64,000 nt of DNA, taken from the NCBI GenBank assembly GCA_017561885.1, contig JAFZBF010000006.1:1-64000 (forward strand), given 5' to 3'. Below the pieces are notes generated by a model. It ran no database searches and was not told the DNA's origin. It was given only the letters and a program-made list of their open reading frames with translations. Shown here in pieces: positions 1 through 8,755 of this stretch. Both the position numbers and the translations under genes were made by a program. The stretch's first letter is position 1; every line of letters begins with the position of its first letter. The stretch is from Bacteroidales bacterium. GTDB taxonomy: Bacteria > Bacteroidota > Bacteroidia > Bacteroidales > UBA932.

Positions 1-2166
1 GGACGCGGACAGGAGACGCCCGGCGAGGACCCCTACCTGAACGGTGTCATGGGAGTCCAGACCGTCAAGGGAATGCAGGGCAACGACAAGAAATACTTCA
101 AGCTGCACGCCTGCGCCAAGCACTATGCTGTGCACAGCGGTCCCGAGGCCGACCGTCACCGCTTCAACGCCAGCGTTTCGATGCGCGACCTCTGGGAGAC
201 CTACCTTCCCGCTTTCCGCTCTATAGTCGAGGAAGCAAACGTTCAGGAAGTGATGTGCGCTTACCAGCGCTACGAAGGTGAACCCTGCTGCGGCAGTGAC
301 CGTCTGCTTCAGGAAATCCTCCGCGAGAAATGGGGCTTCAGCGGCATCGTGGTTTCTGACTGCGGCGCCATCGGAGACTTCTACAATCCCCGCAACCACG
401 GCACACATCCCGATGCTGCCACAGCTTCTGCAGATGCAGTCCTTTCCGGCACCGACGTGGAATGCGGTACGAGCTACAGGTCGCTCGTCGACGCAATGGA
501 CAGAGGTCTTATCACCGAAGCTGACATCGACGTAAACCTGCGCCGCATCCTCGAGGCACGCATCAAGCTGGGAATGTTCGACCCGGCCGAAAAACTTCCC
601 TGGGCCAACCTGGGCGAGGCAGACCTGAGCAGCGCGGCACACACCGCCCTTGCAGCAAAGGCCGCCCACGAAGCCATCGTGCTTCTCAAGAATGAGAACA
701 ACATACTCCCCCTGAAAAAGAGCGGCACTATAGCAGTCGTAGGCCCGAATGCTGACGACGCCCGCGTAATCCTCGGCAACTACAACGGATATCCCACTGC
801 AGCCAACACCCAGACCATCCTGGATGCCATACGCGCTGCAGCTCCCTCGGCCAATATCATCTATGAGCGCGCCTGCGACCTCGTGGAGCCCGCTATCACC
901 ACACATTTCATCGAGCGTATGAACGGCGGCAAAGGTCTGCACGCTGAGTATTTCAACGGCACCGAGTTCGGCGGCGGAGTTGTCGCAACGGTGGATTATG
1001 ACGAGCCGCTGACTCTCAACACCACCTCTCCCGCCCTCGCACACGAAGACTGTGCATGGACCGAAGGCCTCAACCTGACCGACTTCTCAGCCCGCTACAG
1101 CGGCAGCTTCACTGCCGACTACACCGGCGATATGATTTATTCAGTACGCGGCAGCGGCAGCTATACATTCAAGGTGAACGGCAAGACCATCGCCGAGCAG
1201 GCCGGCTCACCCGCTGGCCGTTTCGGTGGTTTCGGAGGCGGCTTCGGCGGCTTCGGACGCGGCTTTGCCCCCACCACCTTCCCTGTCGTAGCAGGCCAGA
1301 CCTATGATGTCAGCATCGAACTCACACAGCCGCAGGCAAGGTCGGCATCGTTCAACTTCGACCTCTACAGCCGTCGTCCCGTCGACCTTCAGGCTGTGGC
1401 AGAGCGTGTAAGGAATGCAGACGTAATCGTGATGATAGGCGGTATCTCACAGAACCAGGAAGGTGAAGGCCGTGACCGCACCAGCATCGAGTTGCCCGAG
1501 ATCCAGAAAGAGCTGCTTGCGGCCATGGACGCTACCGGCAAACCCGTAGTACTCGTGAACGTATCAGGTTCAGCGATTGCATTCGGCAGCGTTGAGAACC
1601 AGTATGACGCCCTCGTACAGGCGTGGTACGGCGGCCAGGCCTGCGGACAGGCAGTGGCTGACGTAATCTTCGGCGACTACAACCCTGCCGGACGACTGCC
1701 CGTCACCTTCTATGCCTCTGACGACCAGCTGCCCGACTTCACCGACTACTCTATGGAAGGCCGCACTTACCGTTACTTCCGCGGCGAGCCGCTCTACGCC
1801 TTCGGTTACGGTCTGAGCTATACCAGCTTCAGCTACGGCAAGGCCAAGGTCAGCGGCAAGCCCGCAAAGATGACCCTCACCGTGCCCGTCACCAACACCG
1901 GCGCCCGTGACGGCGAAGAAGTGGTTCAGGTATATGTCAAGTCTCTCGACGATCCCGACGCTCCTATAAAGTCCCTCAAGGGCTTCGCACGCGTCAAGAT
2001 CGCTGCCGGCCAGACAGCCGACGTGACAGTCGAGCTCGGCCGCGGAGCTTTCGAGTACTATGACGCCTCAATCGACGAACTCTCGATAAAACCAGGCCGC
2101 TACCAGCTGCTCTACGGCGGTTCTTCACGCGACGCTGACCTTCAGGCAGTGGAGGTAAGCATCTGA
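1..2166 (+). CDS. Glycoside hydrolase family 3 enzyme with PA14 insert (5' end outside window)
   Basis: Secreted or periplasmic beta-glycosidase (beta-glucosidase or beta-xylosidase type); the exact substrate cannot be read. The frame is open from base 1 and begins within the GH3 motif GRGQETPGEDPYLNG, so the signal peptide and first part of the barrel lie outside the window. The nucleophile Asp is in VVSDCGAI (codon 358-360). The general acid/base is probably a Glu in GEGRDR (about 1465-1485). A PA14 domain interrupts the second catalytic domain (about 920-1340), and a fibronectin III-like domain closes the protein (about 1840-2160). A Gly/Phe-rich loop in the PA14 part (1219-1269) is unusual. 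dsbD follows 54 bases later with its own promoter-like sequence. Confidence 0.93.
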   Translation, partial: GRGQETPGEDPYLNGVMGVQTVKGMQGNDKKYFKLHACAKHYAVHSGPEADRHRFNASVSMRDLWETYLPAFRSIVEEANVQEVMCAYQRYEGEPCCGSDRLLQEILREKWGFSGIVVSDCGAIGDFYNPRNHGTHPDAATASADAVLSGTDVECGTSYRSLVDAMDRGLITEADIDVNLRRILEARIKLGMFDPAEKLPWANLGEADLSSAAHTALAAKAAHEAIVLLKNENNILPLKKSGTIAVVGPNADDARVILGNYNGYPTAANTQTILDAIRAAAPSANIIYERACDLVEPAITTHFIERMNGGKGLHAEYFNGTEFGGGVVATVDYDEPLTLNTTSPALAHEDCAWTEGLNLTDFSARYSGSFTADYTGDMIYSVRGSGSYTFKVNGKTIAEQAGSPAGRFGGFGGGFGGFGRGFAPTTFPVVAGQTYDVSIELTQPQARSASFNFDLYSRRPVDLQAVAERVRNADVIVMIGGISQNQEGEGRDRTSIELPEIQKELLAAMDATGKPVVLVNVSGSAIAFGSVENQYDALVQAWYGGQACGQAVADVIFGDYNPAGRLPVTFYASDDQLPDFTDYSMEGRTYRYFRGEPLYAFGYGLSYTSFSYGKAKVSGKPAKMTLTVPVTNTGARDGEEVVQVYVKSLDDPDAPIKSLKGFARVKIAAGQTADVTVELGRGAFEYYDASIDELSIKPGRYQLLYGGSSRDADLQAVEVSI

Positions 2167-2182
2167 TGACAAGCTGGCAGCG

Positions 2183-2215
2183 TTTTTGATAATTCGAACA
2201 AAACGGCCATCTTTG
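2183..2215 (+). promoter_or_regulatory. Candidate Bacteroidetes-type promoter of dsbD
   Basis: TTTTTG at 2183-2188, then 19 bases, then CATCTTTG at 2208-2215, one mismatch from TAnnTTTG. The -7 box ends only 5 bases before the chosen ATG at 2221, so a nearly leaderless mRNA is predicted. Confidence 0.45.
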
Positions 2216-2220
2216 TGATA

Positions 2221-4158
2221 ATGAAAAAGATAATTCTCCTTTTCTCCTGTCTGCTTCTGGGCTGCATCACACTTGCCGCCCAGAGCGTCACATGGAGTGC
2301 CAGGTCTTCCAAGATTCAGAACGGTCTCTATTCAGTAGAGATTACTGCCGTCATCCCGTCAGGCTGGCACATCTACGACCTTGAAGACTACGACGGAGGT
2401 CCGAACCCCACCGTCCTTACGTTCAATCTTCCCAAAGGCGCCGAAGCTGTCGGCGAACTGAGCGTTTCGAAGGAACCTGTCAAGTATTACGACGACATCT
2501 TCGAGATGGAGATCGGATATTGGGACGGAACAGTAACCTTCACGCAGCAGGTGGCATACAAGGGGAAATCCGCAAAGGCAAGTGTCGACGCCGAGTGGAT
2601 GATGTGCAACGACACGTCGTGTTCTCCCCCTCAGGAAGAACAGATCAAAGTGACCTTAGGCAGCGGCGAGGCTGCCTTATCCTCCCAGGCTGCGCCTCTT
2701 TCCTCGTCGTCGCCCAGGAGTCTCTGGGCGTTGATCATAGAGGCGATCCTCTGGGGATTCGCCGCTCTGCTGACACCTTGCGTGTTCCCGATGGTCCCGA
2801 TGACCGTCTCATTCTTCCTCAAAGGCTCTGAAAACAAGGCCCGCGGCAAGTTCCGCGCACTGATGTACGGGCTGTTCATAGTGGCGCTGTACACCGTGCC
2901 CATCGCTGCGATCATAATTATCACACGTCTGGTCGGCGGAGATGCCGTTACTGCCGACATATTCAACTGGCTGGCTACGCACTGGATTCCGAACATCCTG
3001 TTCTTCATAGTGTTCATGGTGTTCGCCGCATCTTTCTTCGGTGCTTTCGAGATTGTCCTGCCAAGCAAGCTGGTAAACAGTTCAGACGCACAGTCGGACA
3101 AGAGAAAGGGACTTGGCGGAGTGTTCTTCCTCGCCCTGACTCTGGTGCTCGTTTCGTTCTCCTGCACCGGTCCCATCGTGGGTTCCGTCCTGATAAAGTC
3201 CACATCCGGCGAGTTCTGGACTCCGATCATCACGATGTTCGCATTCTCGCTGGCCTTTGCCCTGCCGTTCGCCCTGCTGGCTCTCTTCCCGAGCCTGATG
3301 CAGAAGCTTCCCAAGAGCGGCGGCTGGCTGAACTCCGTGAAGGTAGTACTGGGATTCATCGAGGTCGCCCTAGGCTTCAAGTTCCTGTCGGTTGCCGACC
3401 AGGTATACCACTGGGGCATCCTCGACCGGGAAGTTTATCTTGCAATATGGATTGTTTGCTTCACCCTGCTCGGTTTCTACCTGCTCGGCAAGCTGAAGTT
3501 CAAATATGACTCCGAGCTGAAGTACATATCGGTGGGCAGGCTGGCCCTCGCTATCGCCGACTTCGCTTTCGTAGTGTATATGATTCCCGGAATGTGGGGA
3601 GCTCCGCTCAAGGCCCTGTCTGGTTATCTGCCTCCTATGCAGACACAGGACTTCGTGCTCGGCCGCTATGCCCCTGAAGGCAATGACACTGCAGAACGTA
3701 CTTATCAGGCCGGAGAGAGGAAATACAGCGACTTCCTCACCCTGCCGCTCGAGCTCGACGGCTATTTTGATCTGGAGGAGGCCAAGGCTGCCGCAGAAGA
3801 AAGCGGCAAGCCCATCTTCCTGGACTTCACCGGCCACGGCTGCGTGAACTGCCGAGAGATGGAAGCCCGTGTATGGAGTGATGAACGTGTGCTCAACCTG
3901 CTCAGGAACGAATTCGTAATCTGCGCCCTCTATACTGACGACAAGAAGGTGGTGGACGAGGCCGACTGGGTGATCACTCCCGCCGGCAAGGTTCTCAAGA
4001 CCCTCGGCAAAATCAATTCCCACTACGCCCTGACAGAATTCGGCGTCAACGCCCAGCCTTACTATGTCCTCATGACTCCGGACGGACAGCCCATTTCAGA
4101 ACGCGGCTACGACCTCTCCGCCGAGCGCTTCGCCGCCTGGCTGGAAAGTGCGCTATAA
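2221..4158 (+). CDS. dsbD: Thiol:disulfide interchange protein DsbD
   Basis: Inner-membrane reductant conduit that passes electrons from cytoplasmic thioredoxin to periplasmic thiol proteins. An N-terminal signal peptide is followed by a DsbD-alpha-like domain (about residues 20-145, with a Cys pair in CNDTSC), eight or so membrane segments (about 175-480) carrying the conserved Cys of LTPCVFPMVP and SCTGPIVG, and a C-terminal thioredoxin-like domain with CVNC in FTGHGCVNCREME. About 645 residues, normal for the Bacteroidetes form. I chose ATG 2221 over the in-frame GTG at 2215 because MKKIILLFSCLLL is a standard signal start. It converges with the murU-like gene across a structured repeat. 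Confidence 0.93.
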   Translation: MKKIILLFSCLLLGCITLAAQSVTWSARSSKIQNGLYSVEITAVIPSGWHIYDLEDYDGGPNPTVLTFNLPKGAEAVGELSVSKEPVKYYDDIFEMEIGYWDGTVTFTQQVAYKGKSAKASVDAEWMMCNDTSCSPPQEEQIKVTLGSGEAALSSQAAPLSSSSPRSLWALIIEAILWGFAALLTPCVFPMVPMTVSFFLKGSENKARGKFRALMYGLFIVALYTVPIAAIIIITRLVGGDAVTADIFNWLATHWIPNILFFIVFMVFAASFFGAFEIVLPSKLVNSSDAQSDKRKGLGGVFFLALTLVLVSFSCTGPIVGSVLIKSTSGEFWTPIITMFAFSLAFALPFALLALFPSLMQKLPKSGGWLNSVKVVLGFIEVALGFKFLSVADQVYHWGILDREVYLAIWIVCFTLLGFYLLGKLKFKYDSELKYISVGRLALAIADFAFVVYMIPGMWGAPLKALSGYLPPMQTQDFVLGRYAPEGNDTAERTYQAGERKYSDFLTLPLELDGYFDLEEAKAAAEESGKPIFLDFTGHGCVNCREMEARVWSDERVLNLLRNEFVICALYTDDKKVVDEADWVITPAGKVLKTLGKINSHYALTEFGVNAQPYYVLMTPDGQPISERGYDLSAERFAAWLESAL

Positions 4159-4171
4159 ATTTGGACACATT

Positions 4172-4300
4172 CTGCGACTGAATGCCGCAAGGCAACATTG
4201 TGCCCCACTTTGCCGGGCCGGCCTTTTTGCCCGGCAAAGAAGGGGGTCTGGAGGGGCGCGGGCGTAAGCCCGTCGGTTGCCCTAGGCATTGCAGTCGCAG
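4172..4300 (+). repeat. Structured palindromic repeat, family A copy 1 (129 bp)
   Basis: Outer arms CTGCGACTG (4172-4180) and CAGTCGCAG (4292-4300) are complementary, followed inward by AATGCC/GGCATT and GGCAAC/GTTGCC. Inside are two hairpins: CTTTGCCGGGC/GCCCGGCAAAG (4208-4239) and CGGGC-GTAA-GCCCG (4259-4272). It fills the gap between convergent dsbD and the murU-like gene. Copy 2 at 23048-23176 is inverted and has the same length. Confidence 0.85.
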
Positions 4301-4312
4301 TACGTGTGCGAT

Positions 4313-5038
4313 TTATATATCAGCATAATCTTCGAATGCCGCGACAGCCTGCGGCGTACCCATATCTTTCAGTTTGAAACCTTCGGGAACTGCGGAACGG
4401 ATGCAATGGTCGAAACTCATTGCAAGATAGAAGTCGATGACGGAGAATCTGGCGGGCCATTTTTCCATAAGGTCGAAAACCTCCGGACTTATCAGATGAA
4501 TGCCGGAAAAGGCCAGCTCACGGGCCACAAGTTCAGGTCTGGCAGCAGCAGGGCCCTTCACTTCGGAAGTCTTAAGATTTATCCAGCCGCAGAGGCAGTC
4601 CTCAGCATCGAACAGCAGCTTGCGGCTCGACGGCCGGTCGCTGACAACCAGCCTTGCAAGAGCGCCGGCCAGTCCTTCCTCCACGAAACTGCGGATATCC
4701 AGATTGGACACTATGTCCACATTGTGCACCAGGAAGGGCTCGTCGCCCAGCAGGTCGCGGGCCGCGGCAATGGCTCCGCCCGTATCCAGCAGCAGCGAAC
4801 GCTCGTCGCTTATGGACACATTGCAGCCGAAGTTGTCATGCTCAGCCAGAAAATCCACGATCTGATCGGCAAAATGGTGGACGTTCACAACGAAGTCCGT
4901 AAATCCCGCAGCCTTGAGCGTATCGAAAGTACGCTCCAGCATAGTCTTTCCCGCCACCTCGACCAGCGCCTTCGGCCTGTCGAACGTCAGCGGTCTCAGT
5001 CTGGTGCCGAGTCCCGCGGCGAAAATGAAAGCTTTCAT
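4313..5038 (-). CDS. MurU-like sugar-1-phosphate nucleotidyltransferase
   Basis: Predicted to join a nucleoside triphosphate to a sugar 1-phosphate. The N-terminal signature GLGTRLRPLTFDRPKALVEV and the length of 241 residues match MurU (MurNAc-1-P uridylyltransferase) and related mannose-1-P guanylyltransferases. Its start overlaps the stop of the AmgK-like kinase fusion by 4 bases (ATGA), so the two are probably translationally coupled. AmgK plus MurU is the known two-step route from MurNAc to UDP-MurNAc in cell-wall recycling, which favours that role here. The class is clear; the substrate is inferred from the neighbour. It is the last gene of the operon. Confidence 0.85.
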   Translation of the reverse strand: MKAFIFAAGLGTRLRPLTFDRPKALVEVAGKTMLERTFDTLKAAGFTDFVVNVHHFADQIVDFLAEHDNFGCNVSISDERSLLLDTGGAIAAARDLLGDEPFLVHNVDIVSNLDIRSFVEEGLAGALARLVVSDRPSSRKLLFDAEDCLCGWINLKTSEVKGPAAARPELVARELAFSGIHLISPEVFDLMEKWPARFSVIDFYLAMSFDHCIRSAVPEGFKLKDMGTPQAVAAFEDYADI

Positions 5039-6495
5039 CGCACTGTTCCCTCCATATGACCCGGAAGCCTGAGGTGCCTTTCGACAACCTTTATCTCAGG
5101 AAACATCCCGGCAAGATGCCCGGCCAGGGCGTGGGCACAGTAGACAGAACGGTGCTGGCCCCCGGTGCATCCGAACGAGAACATCAGATGGCTGAAGCCG
5201 CGCTCGATGTATCTGGCCACGTGTTTCTCTGCCACCGGGTAGATGTGCGACAGATACTCGGCCGCGCCCCCGTCATTCTCGATAAACTCGATGACATCAG
5301 CGTCAAGGCCTGTAGAATGGTCATATCTCGCATATCTGCCCGGATTGTTCAGTCCACGGACATCGAAGACATAGCCACCTCCGTTGCCGCTGTAATCTTT
5401 GGGCAAGCCTTTCTTGAATGAGAAACTGCATACCTCGACGGTCAGAACGTTTTCTTCCAGCTGAGGAACATTCATCAGCTCAGGATCAGCAGCAAGAGCG
5501 CGGGCCATCCTGTATATATATGGATAATCTTCTTTCAGGCCGGCGGCAAGTTCCTTAAGATTCCTGATTGCCGCAGGGATGCTCTGCAGGAAATGCCCCT
5601 TGCCCTCGTGCAGCCCGCGGAAACCGTAAGCCCCGAGAACCTGCAGGGTGCGGAAAAGGGCGAAGTGCCGCAATTCCTGTCGGAATGCCTCCCTGTCAAC
5701 ATCCTTGTATGCCTGAAGGGCGTCGATATAGACATCAGTCAGCGCCTCCTTGAGCGAAGCGGGATAGTTCATCCTGGCCTGCCACAGAAAAGACACCAGG
5801 TCATAATGGGCAGGTCCCCTCCGGGCTCCCTGGAAGTCTATGAAATACGGCGTGCCGTCCTTTATCATCACGTTGCGGCTCTGGAAGTCGCGGTACATGA
5901 AGCAGTCGCAAGGAACTTCCAGCAACTTTTCCGCAAGAGCGTCGAAATCGTCCTGCAATGCCGGCTCGTCAATCTCGAACTTGGTCAGCTTGAGGAAGCA
6001 ATATTTGAAATACGAAAGGTCCCATCCTACCATCCTGCGGTCAAAACACTCGGAAGGATAGCATACACTCCAGTCCATACCGCGAGCGCCCTTGTACTGG
6101 ATGTCGGCAAGAGTGCTTATGACATCCGCCAGCAAAGCCCTGGCAGCCGCAGTATATCTTCCGGAACGGCATTCCGCAGTCAGTATCTTTGCCAGCGAAA
6201 TGTCCCCGAGATCCTGCTGCAGATAGCACATCCCGTTACTGGAAGCATACAGGATTGCAGGCACGTTCAGGCCCAAGGCTGCAAGATGTCGGGACATATA
6301 CAGGAAAGCCTTGTTTTCGGCCTTTACCGTGCCGACCGTGGCCACGGCGCTCCCGGCCGGGGAGCTGAGGCGGACATATCTGCGGTTGCTGCCGCTTCCG
6401 GCATTGACTCTGGAAACAGTATCAGGAGAGCAGCCGAAAATACCCTTGTAGGCCTCTGCCAGTTCAGACATATAATGTTGTTTGTCCATTGTCAT
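5035..6495 (-). CDS. AmgK-like amino-sugar kinase fused to RapZ C-terminal domain
   Basis: Residues about 20-330 form an aminoglycoside-phosphotransferase fold kinase: the catalytic loop YRDFQSRN (D203, N208) and metal motif DFQG (D220) resemble AmgK, the anomeric MurNAc/GlcNAc kinase. Residues about 350-486 match the C-terminal domain of RapZ, including FDVRGLNNPGRY and FSFGCTGGQHRSV (439-451). The usual RapZ N-terminal P-loop ATPase is absent. In Escherichia coli the RapZ C-terminal domain senses glucosamine-6-phosphate and controls GlmS synthesis, so the fusion may link amino-sugar recycling to sensing of its product; that is inference. Starts and ends overlap both neighbours by 4 bases (ATGA). 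Confidence 0.88.
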   Translation of the reverse strand: MTMDKQHYMSELAEAYKGIFGCSPDTVSRVNAGSGSNRRYVRLSSPAGSAVATVGTVKAENKAFLYMSRHLAALGLNVPAILYASSNGMCYLQQDLGDISLAKILTAECRSGRYTAAARALLADVISTLADIQYKGARGMDWSVCYPSECFDRRMVGWDLSYFKYCFLKLTKFEIDEPALQDDFDALAEKLLEVPCDCFMYRDFQSRNVMIKDGTPYFIDFQGARRGPAHYDLVSFLWQARMNYPASLKEALTDVYIDALQAYKDVDREAFRQELRHFALFRTLQVLGAYGFRGLHEGKGHFLQSIPAAIRNLKELAAGLKEDYPYIYRMARALAADPELMNVPQLEENVLTVEVCSFSFKKGLPKDYSGNGGGYVFDVRGLNNPGRYARYDHSTGLDADVIEFIENDGGAAEYLSHIYPVAEKHVARYIERGFSHLMFSFGCTGGQHRSVYCAHALAGHLAGMFPEIKVVERHLRLPGHMEGTVR

Positions 6496-7736
6496 TCCAT
6501 CCTCAATGTTTTAGCCGGATCGACTTTCGCGATGAAAGTCGAGGTAAGTTTCAGAATCAGCATAATCACTGCGACAGATATTGCATCGATCAGCAATATG
6601 AGCCAGATATCTATCTCGATAGGCACGTAAGACACGAAATAGCTCACCGGATCCAGCTTTACTATATGCAGCCACTTCTGGAGCAGACAGACTGCCAGAG
6701 CGGCGATATTGCCCCACAGCAGCCCCTTCCCCACTATGTTCAAGGCCACGTTGCGGAAGACTCTCGATACTGAAGCCGATGTCATCCCGAGCGCCTTCAG
6801 CAGACCTATCGAGGATATGTTCTCGAACAGGATGATGAGAAGAGTGGATATCATATTGAATCCGGCCACCGCCATCATCAGTATAAGAATCGTCACCACG
6901 TTGTAGTCCAGCAGGTTCAGCCAGTCGAACAAGTTGGAGAAAATCCGTTTCACGCTGAGCAGGAACACCGAAGGATCGTCGTCAGCCAGATTGGAGAACA
7001 CATATTCTTCGAGTTCCGAATAGCACAGGTCGATATTGGCCCGCTTGTCAAGGACAACTTCCATCGCAGACACTTCATCCTTTTCCCAGCCGTTGACAGT
7101 CTGGCAGTGGCGTATGTCAGCCACTATCATGGCATTGTCGATCTCTTCGAGTTGTGCGTCGTAGATTCCGCATATCTTGAAATTGCGGAAATTCACTTTA
7201 TCCTTGATGAAAAAAGCCGGCACTGTGCTTCCGACCTCATAGCCCATCTTGTCAGCAATGCGTCTGGACACCATTATCTCGCTGGATGGCCTGTCTCCGC
7301 TGTAATCCGGCAGTTCACCCGCATCAAGGCAGGACCTGAAGAAACTGAAATCATAAAGGCTGTCCACGCCCTTGAAATAACTGCCCAGCAGTTCATCCCC
7401 TTCCCGGACCAGGCCTGAGGCATAAGCCACCCGCTGGATATTCTTGACATAGGCTTTCGAGAGCATACCGTCCAGAATCGAAATGCTGTCCTTGAACGGG
7501 TACTGGTCGTTCAGAGGAGACTGTCCGGGAGCCACGAGGGCAAGATCGCCCATATATCCTGAAGTCTTGAAACGGATCTCGCTCCTGAATCCCCTGACGA
7601 CACAGAGTGCCACTATTATGACAAAAATGCTCACAGCTACGGATACCAGTCCGATACGGGTGCTCATCGAGCTGATTCTCTCCCCGCCGTCAGACTTGTT
7701 CCTGATCCCGGATGCTATGAACTTATATACACTCAT
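6492..7736 (-). CDS. LolE/FtsX-type ABC transporter permease
   Basis: Integral membrane protein of 414 residues with the MacB/LolCE architecture: one membrane helix near residues 28-50 (VSVAVSIFVIIVALCVV), a large periplasmic domain, then three C-terminal helices (about 275-405). Family members move lipoproteins or work as mechanotransmitters for envelope enzymes. No ATPase partner lies next to it, so the partner must be encoded elsewhere. It sits between the MltF-like transglycosylase and the kinase fusion, overlapping both by 4 bases, which hints at an envelope role, either lipoprotein sorting or control of wall hydrolysis. The exact function is not settled by sequence. Confidence 0.85.
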   Translation of the reverse strand: MSVYKFIASGIRNKSDGGERISSMSTRIGLVSVAVSIFVIIVALCVVRGFRSEIRFKTSGYMGDLALVAPGQSPLNDQYPFKDSISILDGMLSKAYVKNIQRVAYASGLVREGDELLGSYFKGVDSLYDFSFFRSCLDAGELPDYSGDRPSSEIMVSRRIADKMGYEVGSTVPAFFIKDKVNFRNFKICGIYDAQLEEIDNAMIVADIRHCQTVNGWEKDEVSAMEVVLDKRANIDLCYSELEEYVFSNLADDDPSVFLLSVKRIFSNLFDWLNLLDYNVVTILILMMAVAGFNMISTLLIILFENISSIGLLKALGMTSASVSRVFRNVALNIVGKGLLWGNIAALAVCLLQKWLHIVKLDPVSYFVSYVPIEIDIWLILLIDAISVAVIMLILKLTSTFIAKVDPAKTLRME

Positions 7737-8755
7737 TTCTGCAATTCGCTGTACTGACGGTATCTGTACAATATTTCATCAACATAGCTGATAGTCTGCC
7801 CGCCGACAAAAGTCTGGTGGCTTGACAGGGACAAGGCGACCTGGTCCCAGTCGTTCGGGTTGTATCCGGCTTCCGCGGCATGTTCGCGGCACTGTTCTAT
7901 CCTGCCTTCGCCTGCATTGTAAGCCGCAAGTGCAAATTTAATGACATTGAGGGAGTCCATACCTTCTTCCCTGTACATTCTCATCAGATACTGCAGATGC
8001 AGCGTTCCGGCCTTGATGTTCAGTTCCGGATCATAGACATCGTCCACACCATAGTGGGCGGCAGTCGTCGGTTTGATCTGCATCAATCCGTGAGCCGAAC
8101 CCGACTGAGTACCCATATAGTATCTGGACTCCTGATAGGCCAGCGCAGACACGAGAATCCAGTCAAGTCCCGAGAAAGAACTGTACTTCTTGATGATATC
8201 ATCATATGGCGACAGCGAACGGGAACCCGTGCCCGCAATATTCTCGATCTGATATGAACGGAAGAAACGGTTGGTCATACGGGAATAAGTCCTGGAATCC
8301 TTGAATGAGTTAAGCCAGAAATTGAATGAATTCAGAAGAGGCGCATCATCCAGCCCGACCGCCGCACAGATATTCCCCCTGAGCGGCACAGTCAGAAGCA
8401 CCCGGTCCTCATACTGCCTGACAGAAACGGAATCATCGTCATAGTCAAAGACTATCAGGTCGATATCCCCACGTGACAGACTGTCCCATACGGATTTGTC
8501 AGCATATCTTGCAAAAGAGATATCCTTGCCGGTATCATCGGCGAAATAGTTCAGCAATTCATAGCTGAATCCTACGTCACGGCTGCTGAGGGAAGCTATG
8601 CTGCTCCTGATAGCAATACAGCACCTCAGATTATCGTCCCGTTCTATGACCGACGGCTCCTGTTCCTTGAAATGAGACTGCACTGCGACATATATCACAC
8701 ATAGCAATATAAGCGCGGTGATGAACCTGAACGCCGATGACTTTAGCAGACTCAT
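7733..8755 (-). CDS. MltF-like membrane-bound lytic transglycosylase
   Basis: Cleaves the glycan strands of peptidoglycan to 1,6-anhydroMurNAc ends. An N-terminal membrane anchor (FRFITALILLCVIYVAV) is followed by a short substrate-binding-protein-like domain (about 38-165) and a C-terminal SLT domain (about 190-325) with the catalytic Glu in ALAYQESRYY and the motif GSAHGLMQIKPTTA. At 340 residues it is shorter than Escherichia coli MltF, mostly in the first domain. It is directly abutted by the porin stop codon and overlaps the permease by 4 bases. Its products would feed the recycling enzymes encoded downstream. Confidence 0.88.
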   Translation of the reverse strand: MSLLKSSAFRFITALILLCVIYVAVQSHFKEQEPSVIERDDNLRCCIAIRSSIASLSSRDVGFSYELLNYFADDTGKDISFARYADKSVWDSLSRGDIDLIVFDYDDDSVSVRQYEDRVLLTVPLRGNICAAVGLDDAPLLNSFNFWLNSFKDSRTYSRMTNRFFRSYQIENIAGTGSRSLSPYDDIIKKYSSFSGLDWILVSALAYQESRYYMGTQSGSAHGLMQIKPTTAAHYGVDDVYDPELNIKAGTLHLQYLMRMYREEGMDSLNVIKFALAAYNAGEGRIEQCREHAAEAGYNPNDWDQVALSLSSHQTFVGGQTISYVDEILYRYRQYSELQK

